A DNA stretch of 64,000 bases from Neorhizobium galegae bv. orientalis str. HAMBI 540 (GCF_000731315.1 NZ_HG938353.1:2480001-2544000), one strand, 5' to 3'; positions 1-9,483 are shown, numbered from the stretch's first letter. Numbers and translations are program-made. The notes: generated by a model not told the origin, from the letters alone.

Positions 1-182
1 TCGGCATCTGTCAGGTCGGCATCGCCCGGCGCGACCCGGACCTCATCCGCGTGCTGCCTGACGTCTTCGAGCTGCAGCTCGATACCTGGGTCGCCATGCA
101 CGAAAACCTGAAATCGTCTCCCCGCTGGCGCGTCACCTTCGACGCACTCGTCAGAGGCCTGCTGGACTATGTCCGCGGCTGA
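1..182 (+). CDS. LysR-family transcriptional regulator, C-terminal fragment
   Basis: The window opens inside a gene whose last 59 codons are readable from base 3 to the TGA at 180-182. The fragment reads GICQVGIARRDPDLIRVLP and ends LLDYVRG. A 'G-hydrophobic-LP, then hydrophobic LQLDTWVAMHENLKSSPRWR' layout is typical of the last strand and helix of the LysR co-inducer-binding domain, where the conserved H-E-D/N-L-R/K-x-S/T-x-R-x-R segment occurs. The DNA-binding domain lies outside the window, so neither target nor ligand can be guessed. The family call is inference from a short segment. Confidence 0.6.
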   Translation, partial: GICQVGIARRDPDLIRVLPDVFELQLDTWVAMHENLKSSPRWRVTFDALVRGLLDYVRG

Positions 183-187
183 CGTTT

Positions 188-451
188 TCAGTGGGTGGTC
201 GGCGCCTCGTCGCCATCCATGACCTCGGCCTCGGGCCGGTCGCCACCCTCGCTGTATTCGGTGTGCCAGATGCCCTTTTCGTCCTGCCAGCTGATTTCTT
301 CCGGCTCTCCGCCGACCTGCTGTTCGGCCGCTACGATGCGCGCCGCCTGCAAGGCGTCTGAATGGCTGGGAAAGGTTTCCGAATAGACGTCGCCCTGGCG
401 ATAGGCCCAGCCGCCGTCATGCGGCACGACTTTATAGGTAACCTTGGTCAT
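188..451 (-). CDS. DUF2188 domain protein
   Basis: Small acidic protein of 87 residues, convergent with the LysR gene. Residues 1-45 follow the DUF2188 pattern: a 'vvPhdGGWAYR' strand, then a serine/threonine loop and an 'Alq-AarivA-eQ' helix, normally seen in small proteins that carry one or two such repeats. The second half (EEISWQDEKGIWHTEY) is a second hydrophilic strand pair, and the C-terminus is acidic and likely disordered. The start is supported by AGGAGGG about six bases upstream of the ATG. Function is unknown. No signal peptide or membrane segment is visible, so it is probably cytosolic. Nothing nearby points to a pathway. Confidence 0.8.
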   Translation of the reverse strand: MTKVTYKVVPHDGGWAYRQGDVYSETFPSHSDALQAARIVAAEQQVGGEPEEISWQDEKGIWHTEYSEGGDRPEAEVMDGDEAPTTH

Positions 452-684
452 ATTCCCTCCTGTCTTTCATGGCTGCCTCGATCCATTCGGATCCTTGTCC
501 TGTCGCGGCATCGGCGTGAAAAATTGAAAAAGGTGCCACGAAGTTCCAAGCCACATCGCAAATCACGTCATAAATTATGGCATCAAAGACCGCCAACCGC
601 AAATCTTCGAGGCGAAAGCGGAACCGTGCTTGATGCCGCCGGTTGCCGCATTAGATTGTCATCGGCCAAGGTCAGGAGCGGAAC

Positions 685-1791
685 GTGGGTTTGTTGTCCC
701 TGCTGAAGCAGGAAAGGTTTCTCATCGTCGCGCTGGCGGCTGGCTTCGTCGCCTATTTCGTCGAGCATTCCGTGCTCGAGGCCGGCAAAACGGCGTCGTT
801 GATCGCCGCAGCCGTCCTGATCGGCATCATCATCCTCGTCTCCACCCGTGTCGCCCACCATGCCGAAATACTCGCCCACAAGGTCGGCGATCCCTATGGC
901 ACGATGATCCTGACGCTGTCGGCGGTGGCGGTCGAGGTGCTCATCCTCGCCATCATGATGGGAAACACCAGTTCTCCTACCCTGGTGCGCGACACGATCT
1001 ATGCGGCCGTCATGCTCGACATCAACGGCATCCTCGGCCTCGCCGCCCTGCTCGGCGGCCTGCGCCATGGCGAGCAGCCCTATAACGACGATTCCAGCCG
1101 CACCTACAGCGTGATGATCCTGACCGCCATGGGCATTTCCATGATCGTCCCGGAATTCATCCCCGGCGACCGCTGGCACTATTATTCCGCCTTCACGATC
1201 TGCGCGATGATCGCGCTCTATGCGGTCTTCCTGAAGATGCAGGTCGGGCCGCACAGCTATTTCTTCAGCTACACCTATCCGCGCGCTGCGAAGCCGCCAA
1301 CCGGCACACAGGCGCCGCAGGCGGAAGCCGAGCATGAATCCGCGGCGATCTCTATCGGCGTCATTCTTGTCGGCGTCCTGATCATCGGCTTCCTCGCCGA
1401 ATTCATGTCCACGCTCATGAATGCCGGGCTGGAGGGCAGCGGTGCGCCGCTGACATTGATGGCTGTCGTGGTGGCAGCGATTTCCGCAGCGCCCGAAATC
1501 CTGACCGCACTGCGCGCAGCGCTTCGCAACCGCATGCAGTCGGTCGTCAACATCGCCATGGGCGCCTCGCTATCGACCGTCATCCTCACCGTGCCTGTCA
1601 TGGAGAGCATTGCGCTCTACAGCGGCCAGCCTTTCGTCATGGCGATGACGCCGGTTCAGACCGTCATGGTCGCCGTCACCCTGATCGTCGCCGCGATCAA
1701 CCTCAACGACGGGCAGACGAACGCCATCGAAGGCATGACCCACTTCGTTCTCTTTGCGACATTCGTGATGCTGACGGCACTGGGCCTCTAA
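685..1791 (+). CDS. Calcium/proton (cation) antiporter, y4hA/ChaA type
   Basis: 368-residue integral membrane protein of the CaCA superfamily, expected to exchange Ca2+ (perhaps Na+ or K+) for protons at the inner membrane. Eleven or so hydrophobic segments are visible. The two inverted-repeat alpha motifs are clear: the first around residues 90-100 (TLSAVAVEVLILAIMM, with the ion-binding Glu) and the second around residues 265-285 (VVAAISAAPEILTALRAA, again with Glu). A hydrophilic cytoplasmic loop separates the halves near residues 205-220. The GTG start at 685 has CAGGAG nine bases upstream. Rhizobial relatives are annotated as ionic transporter y4hA. It appears monocistronic. Confidence 0.85.
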   Translation: MGLLSLLKQERFLIVALAAGFVAYFVEHSVLEAGKTASLIAAAVLIGIIILVSTRVAHHAEILAHKVGDPYGTMILTLSAVAVEVLILAIMMGNTSSPTLVRDTIYAAVMLDINGILGLAALLGGLRHGEQPYNDDSSRTYSVMILTAMGISMIVPEFIPGDRWHYYSAFTICAMIALYAVFLKMQVGPHSYFFSYTYPRAAKPPTGTQAPQAEAEHESAAISIGVILVGVLIIGFLAEFMSTLMNAGLEGSGAPLTLMAVVVAAISAAPEILTALRAALRNRMQSVVNIAMGASLSTVILTVPVMESIALYSGQPFVMAMTPVQTVMVAVTLIVAAINLNDGQTNAIEGMTHFVLFATFVMLTALGL

Positions 1792-1960
1792 GCGAAAAGG
1801 ATTCCGCATCAAAGGCTTGCACGCGGGAACGGAATCGGGTCGGGAAGAGGTTGAATCAATGTCTGAAATATGGTCGTGTCCGCCGCGGCGAAGGCCGGCT
1901 TCACAGCCGGTCGTCCAGCAACGGGCGCGATCACCGTGTTGCGCATGAAGGAGATTTCGA

Positions 1961-3079
1961 ATGTCTACACCTCCCTACAGAGCCGACCACGTCGGTTCGC
2001 TGCTGCGTCCCGCGTCCGTCAAGGACGCCCGCAAGAAGTTTTATGAAGACAAGAGCATTTCCGCAGACGAACTGAAGGCCGTCGAGGATGAAGGCATCCG
2101 GGAACTCGTCAAGCTGCAGGAAAGCGTCGGCCTGAAGGTCGTTACCGACGGCGAAGCCCGTCGCCACTTCTGGCACTACGATTTCCTCGGCCTGCTCGAC
2201 GGCATGGAATTCGTTACCCGCGAAGCCCACAAGGGCGTCACCTTCCACGGCGTCAAATTGCCGCCGACCTTCCCGACCATCAACGGCAAGCTCGACTTCC
2301 CGGACGATCACCCGCATCTGGAACACTTCAAGTTCCTCGCCGCCAACACCAAGGTGACGCCGAAGATCTCCATCCCCGGCCCGAGTGTCGCGCATTACCG
2401 CACCGCCCGCGCCGATGTGACCTATCCGGAATACCAGGATCCCGAAGCGCTTTTCGCTGCGCTGGCCCGCACCTATGCCAAGGCCGTGCAGAAGTTCTAC
2501 GAAGCCGGCTGCCGCTACCTGCAGATGGACGACATCTACTTCGCCTATCTCGGCGACGAGAAGCAGCGCGCCATGAAGCGCGAGGAAGGCTACGATCCGG
2601 ATTGGCTGATCGAGAAATACGCCCTGACGATGCATGAGGCGATCAAGGACCGCCCGAAGGACATGCTGATCGGCATGCATATGTGCCGCGGCAACTTCCG
2701 CTCCACCTGGGCTGCCGAAGGCGGCTACGATGCAGCGGCCGACGCGATCTTCAACAAGACCGGCGTCGATATGTTCTTCATGGAATACGACACCGAGCGC
2801 GCCGGCGGCCTGCAGCCGCTGAGCCTGCTCCAGAAGGGTTCCAAGCAGCGCGTCTATCCGGGCTTCATCACCACCAAGACCGGCGAACTGGAAACGCTCG
2901 ATTCCCTGCGCCGTCACTTCGACGAAGCCTCCAAGTTTGTCGACATCGACCAGCTCGGCATCGCCCCGCAATGCGGTTTCGCCTCGACCGAAGAAGGCAA
3001 TTCGATCACCGAGGACGACCAGAAGCGCAAGCTGGAACTCGTCGTCCAGACCGCCGAAGCCATCTGGGGCACGGCCTGA
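1961..3079 (+). CDS. Cobalamin-independent methionine synthase-like protein (core MetE catalytic domain)
   Basis: 372-residue TIM-barrel protein matching only the C-terminal catalytic half of MetE, without the N-terminal substrate-binding barrel. The zinc ligands of the family are recognisable: His240 and Cys242 (MHMCRG), Glu275 (MEYD) and Cys338 (PQCGF). The N-terminus (YRADHVGSLLRP) and the QMDD motif near residue 190 also fit. It should therefore bind a zinc-activated thiol and may methylate homocysteine or another thiol, but the methyl donor cannot be told from sequence. The start has AAGGAGA seven bases upstream. The 169-base leader contains a GCCGGCT-TCAC-AGCCGG hairpin (1894-1910), but I recognise no known riboswitch. 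Confidence 0.8.
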   Translation: MSTPPYRADHVGSLLRPASVKDARKKFYEDKSISADELKAVEDEGIRELVKLQESVGLKVVTDGEARRHFWHYDFLGLLDGMEFVTREAHKGVTFHGVKLPPTFPTINGKLDFPDDHPHLEHFKFLAANTKVTPKISIPGPSVAHYRTARADVTYPEYQDPEALFAALARTYAKAVQKFYEAGCRYLQMDDIYFAYLGDEKQRAMKREEGYDPDWLIEKYALTMHEAIKDRPKDMLIGMHMCRGNFRSTWAAEGGYDAAADAIFNKTGVDMFFMEYDTERAGGLQPLSLLQKGSKQRVYPGFITTKTGELETLDSLRRHFDEASKFVDIDQLGIAPQCGFASTEEGNSITEDDQKRKLELVVQTAEAIWGTA

Positions 3080-3184
3080 TCCACTCCTCCGGCCGCGGGT
3101 ACCGATTTACTTGCGGCCGGCTCTTGAGAATTCGCGTCACCGCCCGACGTTCTCCTGACAAATAAACTCCGGGAGACTTTTAAA

Positions 3185-3610
3185 ATGGGTATATTCGACA
3201 AGATCAAGAACGCGATTTGGGGCGGTCATGCCGAAGCGGCACAGTCCGCCACGCCGGCTGAGCCTCTGAAACCCGCCGCTCCGGTTTCCGCATCCGCTGC
3301 ACCGATGGCCAATCCGACGCCGATCCCTTCGGCATCCCCCTCCTCGTCGGCTCCGGTCGACATCACGCCCATACTCGACGCCGCCGTCAAGAAGAGTGGC
3401 CAGAAGCTCGATTGGCGCAAGTCGATCGTCGACCTGATGAAGGCCCTCGATCTGGACTCCAGCCTTACCGCCCGTAAGGAACTGGCCGCTGAGCTGCACT
3501 ATACCGGCGATACCAACGACTCCGCGACAATGAACGTCTGGCTCCACAAGGCGCTGATGAAAAAACTCGCCGAAAACGGCGGCAAGGTCCCGGCTGAACT
3601 CGCCGACTGA
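3185..3610 (+). CDS. DUF3597 domain protein
   Basis: 141-residue protein with the DUF3597 layout: an N-terminal amphipathic segment MGIFDKIKNAIWG, a low-complexity Ala/Pro/Ser linker (about residues 17-57) and a folded C-terminal domain (about residues 58-135) containing LDWRKSIVDLMKALDLDSS and the ARKELAAELHYTG segment. These proteins occur in many bacteria and often carry a LysM or linker region, but no biochemical role is established. GGGAG lies nine bases before the ATG. A strong intrinsic terminator follows at 3636-3661, so it seems to be a single-gene unit. Confidence 0.85.
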   Translation: MGIFDKIKNAIWGGHAEAAQSATPAEPLKPAAPVSASAAPMANPTPIPSASPSSSAPVDITPILDAAVKKSGQKLDWRKSIVDLMKALDLDSSLTARKELAAELHYTGDTNDSATMNVWLHKALMKKLAENGGKVPAELAD

Positions 3611-3635
3611 TCCTCAACGTTGTCCGAACGCATCG

Positions 3636-3661
3636 AGCCCGCTTTCACCGGCGGGCTTTTG
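3636..3661 (+). terminator. Intrinsic terminator after the DUF3597 gene
   Basis: Perfect 7-bp stem AGCCCGC/GCGGGCT with an 8-base loop, followed directly by TTTTG. It lies 26 bases past the DUF3597 stop codon. Confidence 0.8.
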
Positions 3662-3812
3662 TTCGCGGCACGTCAATAAAATAATCTTGAACGAACTGTG
3701 TTCGGCGCTTGCCGATGAACGCCCTAGATGAAGGCCATTGCCGATGCTCCTTCGCCGCGTGCGGGGTGTCGTTGCAGGCCTCGGCGGTAATCCGCCCATT
3801 GAAAGGGAGTCC

Positions 3813-5042
3813 ATGATGAAACGCCTCAGTCTTCTCCTGACCGGTTCGGCCCTCTTGCTTGCCTTGGTCGCGGGCCCCGTTTTTGCTCAAAACGCCGACC
3901 AGCCCGCGGAAACCAAAGCACCAAACGCTCGCGACCAGAAACCCGCCTTCGCCAACCAGACGCGTGCTCCGCAGCCGGCCCAGATGCCGAAGATCACTCA
4001 GGAAGTAGTCGCCGACGGCCTGCCGCACCTCTGGGCTATGGAATTCCTGCCCGACGGCCGCATGCTGGTAACCGCCAAGCAGGGTGCCATGCACATCATC
4101 TCGGAGGAAGGCGAAGCGGGACCGAAGATCGAAGGTGTGCCGAAAGTGCTTTCCGGTGGCCAGGGCGGCCTGCTCGACGTGGCGCTTGCCCCGGACTTTG
4201 CGACTTCAGGCATGATCTTCTTCTCTTTCTCCGAACAGCGCGACGACGGCAACGGCACATCGGTCGCCTCAGCCAAGCTCGTCCCCGACGATCGGGGCGG
4301 CGGCAGACTGGAAAATCTCAAAGTCATCTTCCGCCAGATGCCGAGCTATGACGGCAACAAGCATTTCGGCTCACGTCTCGTCTTCGGCCCGAACAACGAG
4401 CTCTACGTGACGGTCGGCGAGCGTTCCGATCCGCAGCCGCGCGTGCAGGCCCAGGATATTGCGAGCGGCCTTGGCAAGGTCTTTCGCGTCGACATGAACG
4501 GCAAGGCTTTGCCCGACAATCCCTTCATCGATCGGCAGGGCGCCCGCCCGGAAATCTGGTCGCTCGGCCACCGCAACCTGCAGTCCGCCACTCTCGACGG
4601 CCAGGGCCGCCTCTGGACCGTCGAGCACGGACCGCGCGGCGGTGACGAGCTGAACCGCCCGGAAGCAGGCAAGAATTACGGCTGGCCTGAGGTCACCTAC
4701 GGCATCGAATACAGCGGCAAACCGGTCGGCAAGGGCATCACGGCCATGAAGGAGACGGAACAGCCGGTCTATTTCTGGGACCCGGTCATCGCCCCGTCCG
4801 GCATGGCCTATTACGATGGCGACGCCATCCCGGAATGGAAAAATTCCTTCCTGATCGGCGGCCTCGTCGCACAGGGCATTGTCGTCATCCACATGGACGG
4901 CGACAAGGTGGCCTATGAGGAACGCGTGCCGCTCGGCGACCGCATCCGCGACGTCAAGATCGGCCCCGACGGCGCCGTTTATGCCGTCACCGAACAGCGC
5001 GGCGGCGGGGAATCGACGATCGTGAAGCTGACCAAGAGCTGA
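3813..5042 (+). CDS. PQQ-dependent soluble aldose sugar dehydrogenase
   Basis: 409-residue periplasmic six-bladed beta-propeller of the soluble glucose/aldose dehydrogenase family (YliI/Asd type), oxidising sugars with PQQ. The start at 3813 (MMKRLSLLL) is chosen because GAAAGGGAG precedes it and because a clear Sec signal peptide follows, cleaved after VFAQ. Recognisable landmarks are LPHLWAMEFLPDGRMLVTAK, GGQGGLLDVALAPDF, ELYVTVGER and IWSLGHRNLQ, followed by WTVEHGPRGGDELN, which matches the PQQ/Ca2+-binding region, and NYGWPEVTYG. The linker at residues 25-55 is Pro/Ala rich. No cytochrome partner or PQQ synthesis gene lies nearby. Confidence 0.85.
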   Translation: MMKRLSLLLTGSALLLALVAGPVFAQNADQPAETKAPNARDQKPAFANQTRAPQPAQMPKITQEVVADGLPHLWAMEFLPDGRMLVTAKQGAMHIISEEGEAGPKIEGVPKVLSGGQGGLLDVALAPDFATSGMIFFSFSEQRDDGNGTSVASAKLVPDDRGGGRLENLKVIFRQMPSYDGNKHFGSRLVFGPNNELYVTVGERSDPQPRVQAQDIASGLGKVFRVDMNGKALPDNPFIDRQGARPEIWSLGHRNLQSATLDGQGRLWTVEHGPRGGDELNRPEAGKNYGWPEVTYGIEYSGKPVGKGITAMKETEQPVYFWDPVIAPSGMAYYDGDAIPEWKNSFLIGGLVAQGIVVIHMDGDKVAYEERVPLGDRIRDVKIGPDGAVYAVTEQRGGGESTIVKLTKS

Positions 5043-5072
5043 TGGGCAATTCGGCAGGCGGCGACGCCTCGC

Positions 5073-5185
5073 CTAGAATTTGAAGGTCAGGCGATGTCCG
5101 ACGAGCGCCCGATCGACCGTCACCAGTTGCAACCCTCGACCCGCAGAACGGCAATGACCATATGTGTGTCGAGCAGACATCTCAT
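5073..5185 (-). pseudogene. Remnant of a PIN-domain (VapC-like) toxin gene
   Basis: Directly after the antitoxin stop, on the same strand, an ATG at 5185 opens RCLLDTHMVIAVL, the first strand of a PIN toxin including the catalytic Asp of L-D-T-H. The frame stops at TGG-TGA after 21 codons. In another frame the following bases read GLQLVTVDRALVGHRLTFKF and then a stop, which resembles the usual last strand of the same toxins (LVTaDraL). About 270 bases of the middle, including the other acidic catalytic residues, are missing, and the two ends are out of frame. The remnant cannot make an active nuclease. Confidence 0.6.
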
Positions 5186-5187
5186 CA

Positions 5188-5469
5188 CTAAGGCAACGGC
5201 CTCAGCAGGAAATCTTCCGGCAACGGATCGTCGAAGTCGTCAGCGATATACGGAAAAGGGTTGGTAATGCCCTTCGACCGCAGATAGGCCTGACCTGCTT
5301 CCCAATCGATGCCACCCTTCTTCTCAACCGGGTTCGACACCTCCGTATGCGGCACGATATCGAATACCGGCTTGCCATCCCGTGTCACGGTCACGGTCTC
5401 GCCCTGCTCCACATCCTGGGCAAGTTCGTCGAGACGATCCTGAGCTTCGCGGAGAGAAACGGTTTTCAT
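5188..5469 (-). CDS. Phd/YefM-family antitoxin (orphaned)
   Basis: 93-residue protein starting MKTVSLREAQDRLDELAQDVEQGE followed by TVTVTRDGKPVFDIVP. This is the classic Phd/YefM fold: short strand, helix, strand-turn-strand used for operator DNA binding. The C-terminal half (residues 50-93, ending DPLPEDFLLRPLP) is the flexible toxin-neutralising tail, of the form seen in antitoxins paired with PIN toxins. Its stop codon lies two bases before the ATG of the ruined toxin gene, the usual antitoxin-toxin spacing. With no functional toxin it may survive as a repressor or as an antidote to a toxin elsewhere. Confidence 0.8.
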   Translation of the reverse strand: MKTVSLREAQDRLDELAQDVEQGETVTVTRDGKPVFDIVPHTEVSNPVEKKGGIDWEAGQAYLRSKGITNPFPYIADDFDDPLPEDFLLRPLP

Positions 5470-5520
5470 AACCGAAATGTATGTCCGGTCGCCGTCATGG
5501 TCAACGGATGCCCGAAAGCA

Positions 5521-5548
5521 AGAAGCCCGCCGTCGCCGGCGGGCTTCT
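5521..5548. terminator. Bidirectional hairpin terminator after aatA
   Basis: A perfect 12-bp stem AGAAGCCCGCCG/CGGCGGGCTTCT with loop TCGC sits 20 bases beyond the aspartate aminotransferase stop. There is no long T run, so termination efficiency is uncertain. Confidence 0.6.
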
Positions 5549-5568
5549 GCTGATTGAGTGAGGCCGGC

Positions 5569-6834
<1,266 letters not shown>

Positions 6835-6987
6835 CTATGTCTAAACTATGACGTGGTTTCAAGCACAAAGCTTGAATGAGAACCATGAAAGAAGCTGATT
6901 AAAACCTTCGAAACCTTGTTTACAGCCGCGTAACCCTTGGCTGCTACAACCAGAAGGGATGGATAACGGAAATCGACGGGCACGGGC

Positions 6988-7938
6988 ATGACGCCGAGAA
7001 GCATCTTCGCCAATCTGGTTCGCAGCGACAACGGGTCGTTTTCCACCGTCTACGGTCCTTTCCTGCTGCAATCCGCACTGCAACCGATTTTTCGCTCGAA
7101 GCCCGACACAGGCCTGGAAATCGAAGCGTTCGAGGGCCTGCTGCGCCCCTCCCGTGACAATGAACCGGTCTCGCCGGCCGAATTCTTTCCGCTCGTATCG
7201 CCAGTCGACATGGCCGATGTCGACAGCATCCTGCGCACGATCCACATCCTCAACACCGGCCGGTTGAACCGTTCCCGCGCCGGGATCTTCGTCAAGTTCC
7301 ATCCCGGCCTCTTCCGCACGCCACAGGAAATGCGCCAGGAAGTGGATCGCATCAAGGTCGCCAGCCACGAGGCAGGCCTCGCGCCCGAACGGATCGTCTG
7401 CGAAATCTCCGAAAGATCCGGCGCGGCCGACGATATCGTCGTCGCCTTTACCGAACATATGCAGGCGATCGGGTTTCGCATCGCGATCGACGACTACGGC
7501 GCCCGCGATTCCGACCTCGACCGGCTGAAGCGCATCAAGCCGGACTATGTGAAGTTCGAGGCCTCCTGGGTTCGCGACTTCCTCGACACTTCCGCCGGTT
7601 ACGCGCTGCTGCGCGTCATCGTCCGGCAGATGCTCGACGATGGTATCGACCCTATCTTCGAAGGGCTCGAAGAGCTCTGGCAGGTGGATCTGTGCGAGGA
7701 ACTCGGCGTGCCGCTGATGGAGGGGTATGCCCTTGCCCGGCCCGAACTCGCACCGACGACATTCAACGAGAACTTTCCGGAAAGTTTTGCCGACTTCACC
7801 TCGCTCCAATCAGGCGGCAACGACATCACGCTCGGGGTCAGCCGGGCTGCAGTCGTTGCACCTCCTCCGGTTCTAGCAAAGCCGGTATTCGCAAGGCCTG
7901 CCCGTGCCTTCGGCCGCCGGCAATCCAACGGCGAATGA
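6988..7938 (+). CDS. EAL-domain protein with altered catalytic residues
   Basis: 316 residues, essentially a single EAL domain (about residues 20-260) with a disordered Pro/Ala tail and no membrane or GGDEF part. The fold signatures are readable but degraded. The EAL motif is EGL (FEGLLRP). The Asn of the usual VNxSP is Lys (VKFHP). Loop 6 is DDYGARDSDL rather than DDFGTGYSSL. The terminal Gln of QGY is Glu (MEGYALARP). The second Glu (CEISE), the Asp pair, Lys (VKFE) and the EGLE glutamate remain. It is therefore likely to bind c-di-GMP weakly or act as an effector rather than as a phosphodiesterase. That reading is inference. Confidence 0.8.
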   Translation: MTPRSIFANLVRSDNGSFSTVYGPFLLQSALQPIFRSKPDTGLEIEAFEGLLRPSRDNEPVSPAEFFPLVSPVDMADVDSILRTIHILNTGRLNRSRAGIFVKFHPGLFRTPQEMRQEVDRIKVASHEAGLAPERIVCEISERSGAADDIVVAFTEHMQAIGFRIAIDDYGARDSDLDRLKRIKPDYVKFEASWVRDFLDTSAGYALLRVIVRQMLDDGIDPIFEGLEELWQVDLCEELGVPLMEGYALARPELAPTTFNENFPESFADFTSLQSGGNDITLGVSRAAVVAPPPVLAKPVFARPARAFGRRQSNGE

Positions 7939-8464
7939 TGCGGCAAACGGCAATTTTTACGCCCTGGAAGGCTGCCGCCATGGTGGCGATCATCGATACC
8001 TAAGCAGCCCTCGCGCCCCTGAAACCTTTGAACGGCGATTTTTTCTTTTCGCGCCCTTAGCGCCAAAATGGCACAGAACAGGGTTAAGGAAGCATTGCCA
8101 GCGATGGGTTTGCGTTCCCGGGCCGTAGAGAACCGCGCAAAGCCCGCATTTTCAGGCGTTCTGGCGATTTGCAATTTCTCATTGTGGCCACAGTTCAAAA
8201 AACTTTTTCTTGCCAATTTTCGATAAACACAGCACTCTGTGCAAGTTCGGGCAATTTACGAGCATGGGAAGACCTATAATGACGCGCTCCGAAGGCGCTA
8301 AGACTTCGGGCGGTAGGCCGGGGGCGGAGATTTCAAAGCAATTCCTTCCGGTCATCGCGGTAAAGACAGGGACCCTTTCTTAAAGCTGCCTGCCGCCGCC
8401 CTTCGGGGCTACACTGTGATGCTGTCCGCCGCTGAACACGGACAGAGAGAAAAGGACCTGCTGC
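7939..8464 (+). other. 526-base intergenic region with the csp leader
   Basis: No credible protein gene is seen between the EAL gene and the cold-shock gene. The right half probably holds the csp promoter and an untranslated leader of about 180 bases that is GC-rich with hairpin potential. The left half is AT-richer and contains runs such as TTTTTTCTTTT and AAAAAACTTTTT, but no recognised motif. Confidence 0.5.
8275..8280 (+). promoter_or_regulatory. Candidate -10 box of the csp gene
   Basis: A perfect TATAAT lies 185 bases upstream of the csp ATG. At 17-base spacing the -35 position reads CAATTT, which is poor, so the assignment rests mostly on the -10 box. Initiation here would give the long leader that is typical of cspA-type cold-shock genes. 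Confidence 0.35.
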
Positions 8465-8680
8465 ATGGCCGAGACTGGCACTGTAAAATTCTTCAATACC
8501 GACAAAGGCTTCGGCTTTATCAAGCCTGACAATGGTGGCGCCGATATCTTTGTTCATATCTCTGCCGTACAGGCTTCCGGCCTGTCCGGATTGTCGGAAA
8601 ACCAGAAAGTAAGCTTCGACACGGAACCGGATCGTCGCGGCAAAGGCCCCAAGGCCGTCAATCTGCAGATCGCCGGCTAA
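8465..8680 (+). CDS. Cold-shock protein (CspA family)
   Basis: 71-residue single cold-shock domain, an OB-fold nucleic-acid chaperone that melts mRNA secondary structure and may antiterminate transcription. Both RNA-binding motifs are intact: RNP1 KGFGFI at about residues 16-21 and RNP2 DIFVHIS at about residues 29-35. Flanking residues TGTVKFFN and GPKAVNLQ also match. It is the usual length. AGAAAAGGA precedes the ATG. It has its own long leader and a strong terminator, so it is a single-gene unit. Rhizobia carry several paralogues, so a number cannot be assigned. Confidence 0.93.
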   Translation: MAETGTVKFFNTDKGFGFIKPDNGGADIFVHISAVQASGLSGLSENQKVSFDTEPDRRGKGPKAVNLQIAG

Positions 8681-8711
8681 GCCTTCCGACGCTTGCCATT
8701 TCGAGTTGAAG

Positions 8712-8737
8712 CCCGGCAGAGATGCCGGGTTTTTTTT
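8712..8737 (+). terminator. Intrinsic terminator after csp
   Basis: CCCGGCA-GAGA-TGCCGGG is a perfect 7-bp stem with a four-base loop followed by a run of eight or more T. It overlaps the 3' end of the convergent MBL gene. Confidence 0.9.
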
Positions 8738-9413
8738 AAACCGACGTGTGTTGCGGCTTAGGTCCACCGAGGCCGCGCAGGAATGGATTGGTGCGCCGTT
8801 CGTCGCCAATCCTGCTGCCCGGTCCGTGGCCGCAGATGAACCCGACCTCATCGCCGAGCGGCAGAACCTTGTCGCGGATCGAGGCGAGCAGCGTATCGTG
8901 GTCTCCGCCCGGCAGATCCGTGCGCCCGATCGAGCCATTGAACAACACGTCGCCGAGATGTGCAAAACCCTGGGCCCGATTGTAGTAGATCACGTGCCCG
9001 GGCGCATGTCCGGGGCAATGGAAGATCTCGAACACATGCTCGCCGAACGAAACCTTGTCTCCTTCGTTCAGCCAGCGGTCCGGCACGACGTTGCGCACCG
9101 CCATCTTCACCCCGAATTTTTCCGCCTGCGTCTCCAGGCGCTGCAGCAGCGGCAGGTCCGCCTCATGCGGGCCGATCACCTGGATGCCGAGCGCTTCGCG
9201 CAATTCGTCCGCGCCGCCCGCATGGTCGATATGCCCGTGAGTCAACCAGATCTCCTTGAGGGTGACGCCATTTTCCTTGATGACCTGAAGAATGGTCGGT
9301 ACATCGCCGCCCGGGTCGACGACCACGCCCTCTTTAGTCTCCTCGTCGAAGAGGATCGTGCAGTTCTGCTGGAATGGCGTAACCGGAATGATACCGGCCT
9401 GTAACTTGCCCAT
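8736..9413 (-). CDS. MBL-fold metallohydrolase (glyoxalase II-like)
   Basis: 225-residue single-domain metallo-beta-lactamase-fold hydrolase. The metal ligands are intact: THGHIDHAGG (HxHxDH) near residue 59, a third-ligand histidine in CPGHAPGHVIYY near residue 135, the bridging Asp in HLGDVLFNGSIGRTD, and the last histidine in GHGPGSR. This layout matches small YcbL/GloB-like hydrolases that cleave thioesters such as S-lactoylglutathione, but the C-terminal GloB domain is absent, so the substrate is open. The start has GAGG seven bases upstream. It converges with csp and seems to be transcribed alone. Confidence 0.88.
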   Translation of the reverse strand: MGKLQAGIIPVTPFQQNCTILFDEETKEGVVVDPGGDVPTILQVIKENGVTLKEIWLTHGHIDHAGGADELREALGIQVIGPHEADLPLLQRLETQAEKFGVKMAVRNVVPDRWLNEGDKVSFGEHVFEIFHCPGHAPGHVIYYNRAQGFAHLGDVLFNGSIGRTDLPGGDHDTLLASIRDKVLPLGDEVGFICGHGPGSRIGDERRTNPFLRGLGGPKPQHTSV

Positions 9414-9483
9414 GATGCCTCGGCCTAAACTATGATGCTTGCCGGGGTATACCGATAAACGCAGGGCATTTCAGCCGAAAAGA

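Noticed and set aside
1792..1960. Riboswitch before the MetE-like gene
   Set aside because: I looked for SAM-II, SAH and cobalamin patterns and saw only a short GC hairpin; no conserved core could be matched.
8069..8227. 52-codon frame beginning MAQNRVKEALPAMG in the csp upstream gap
   Set aside because: No Shine-Dalgarno and low-quality composition.
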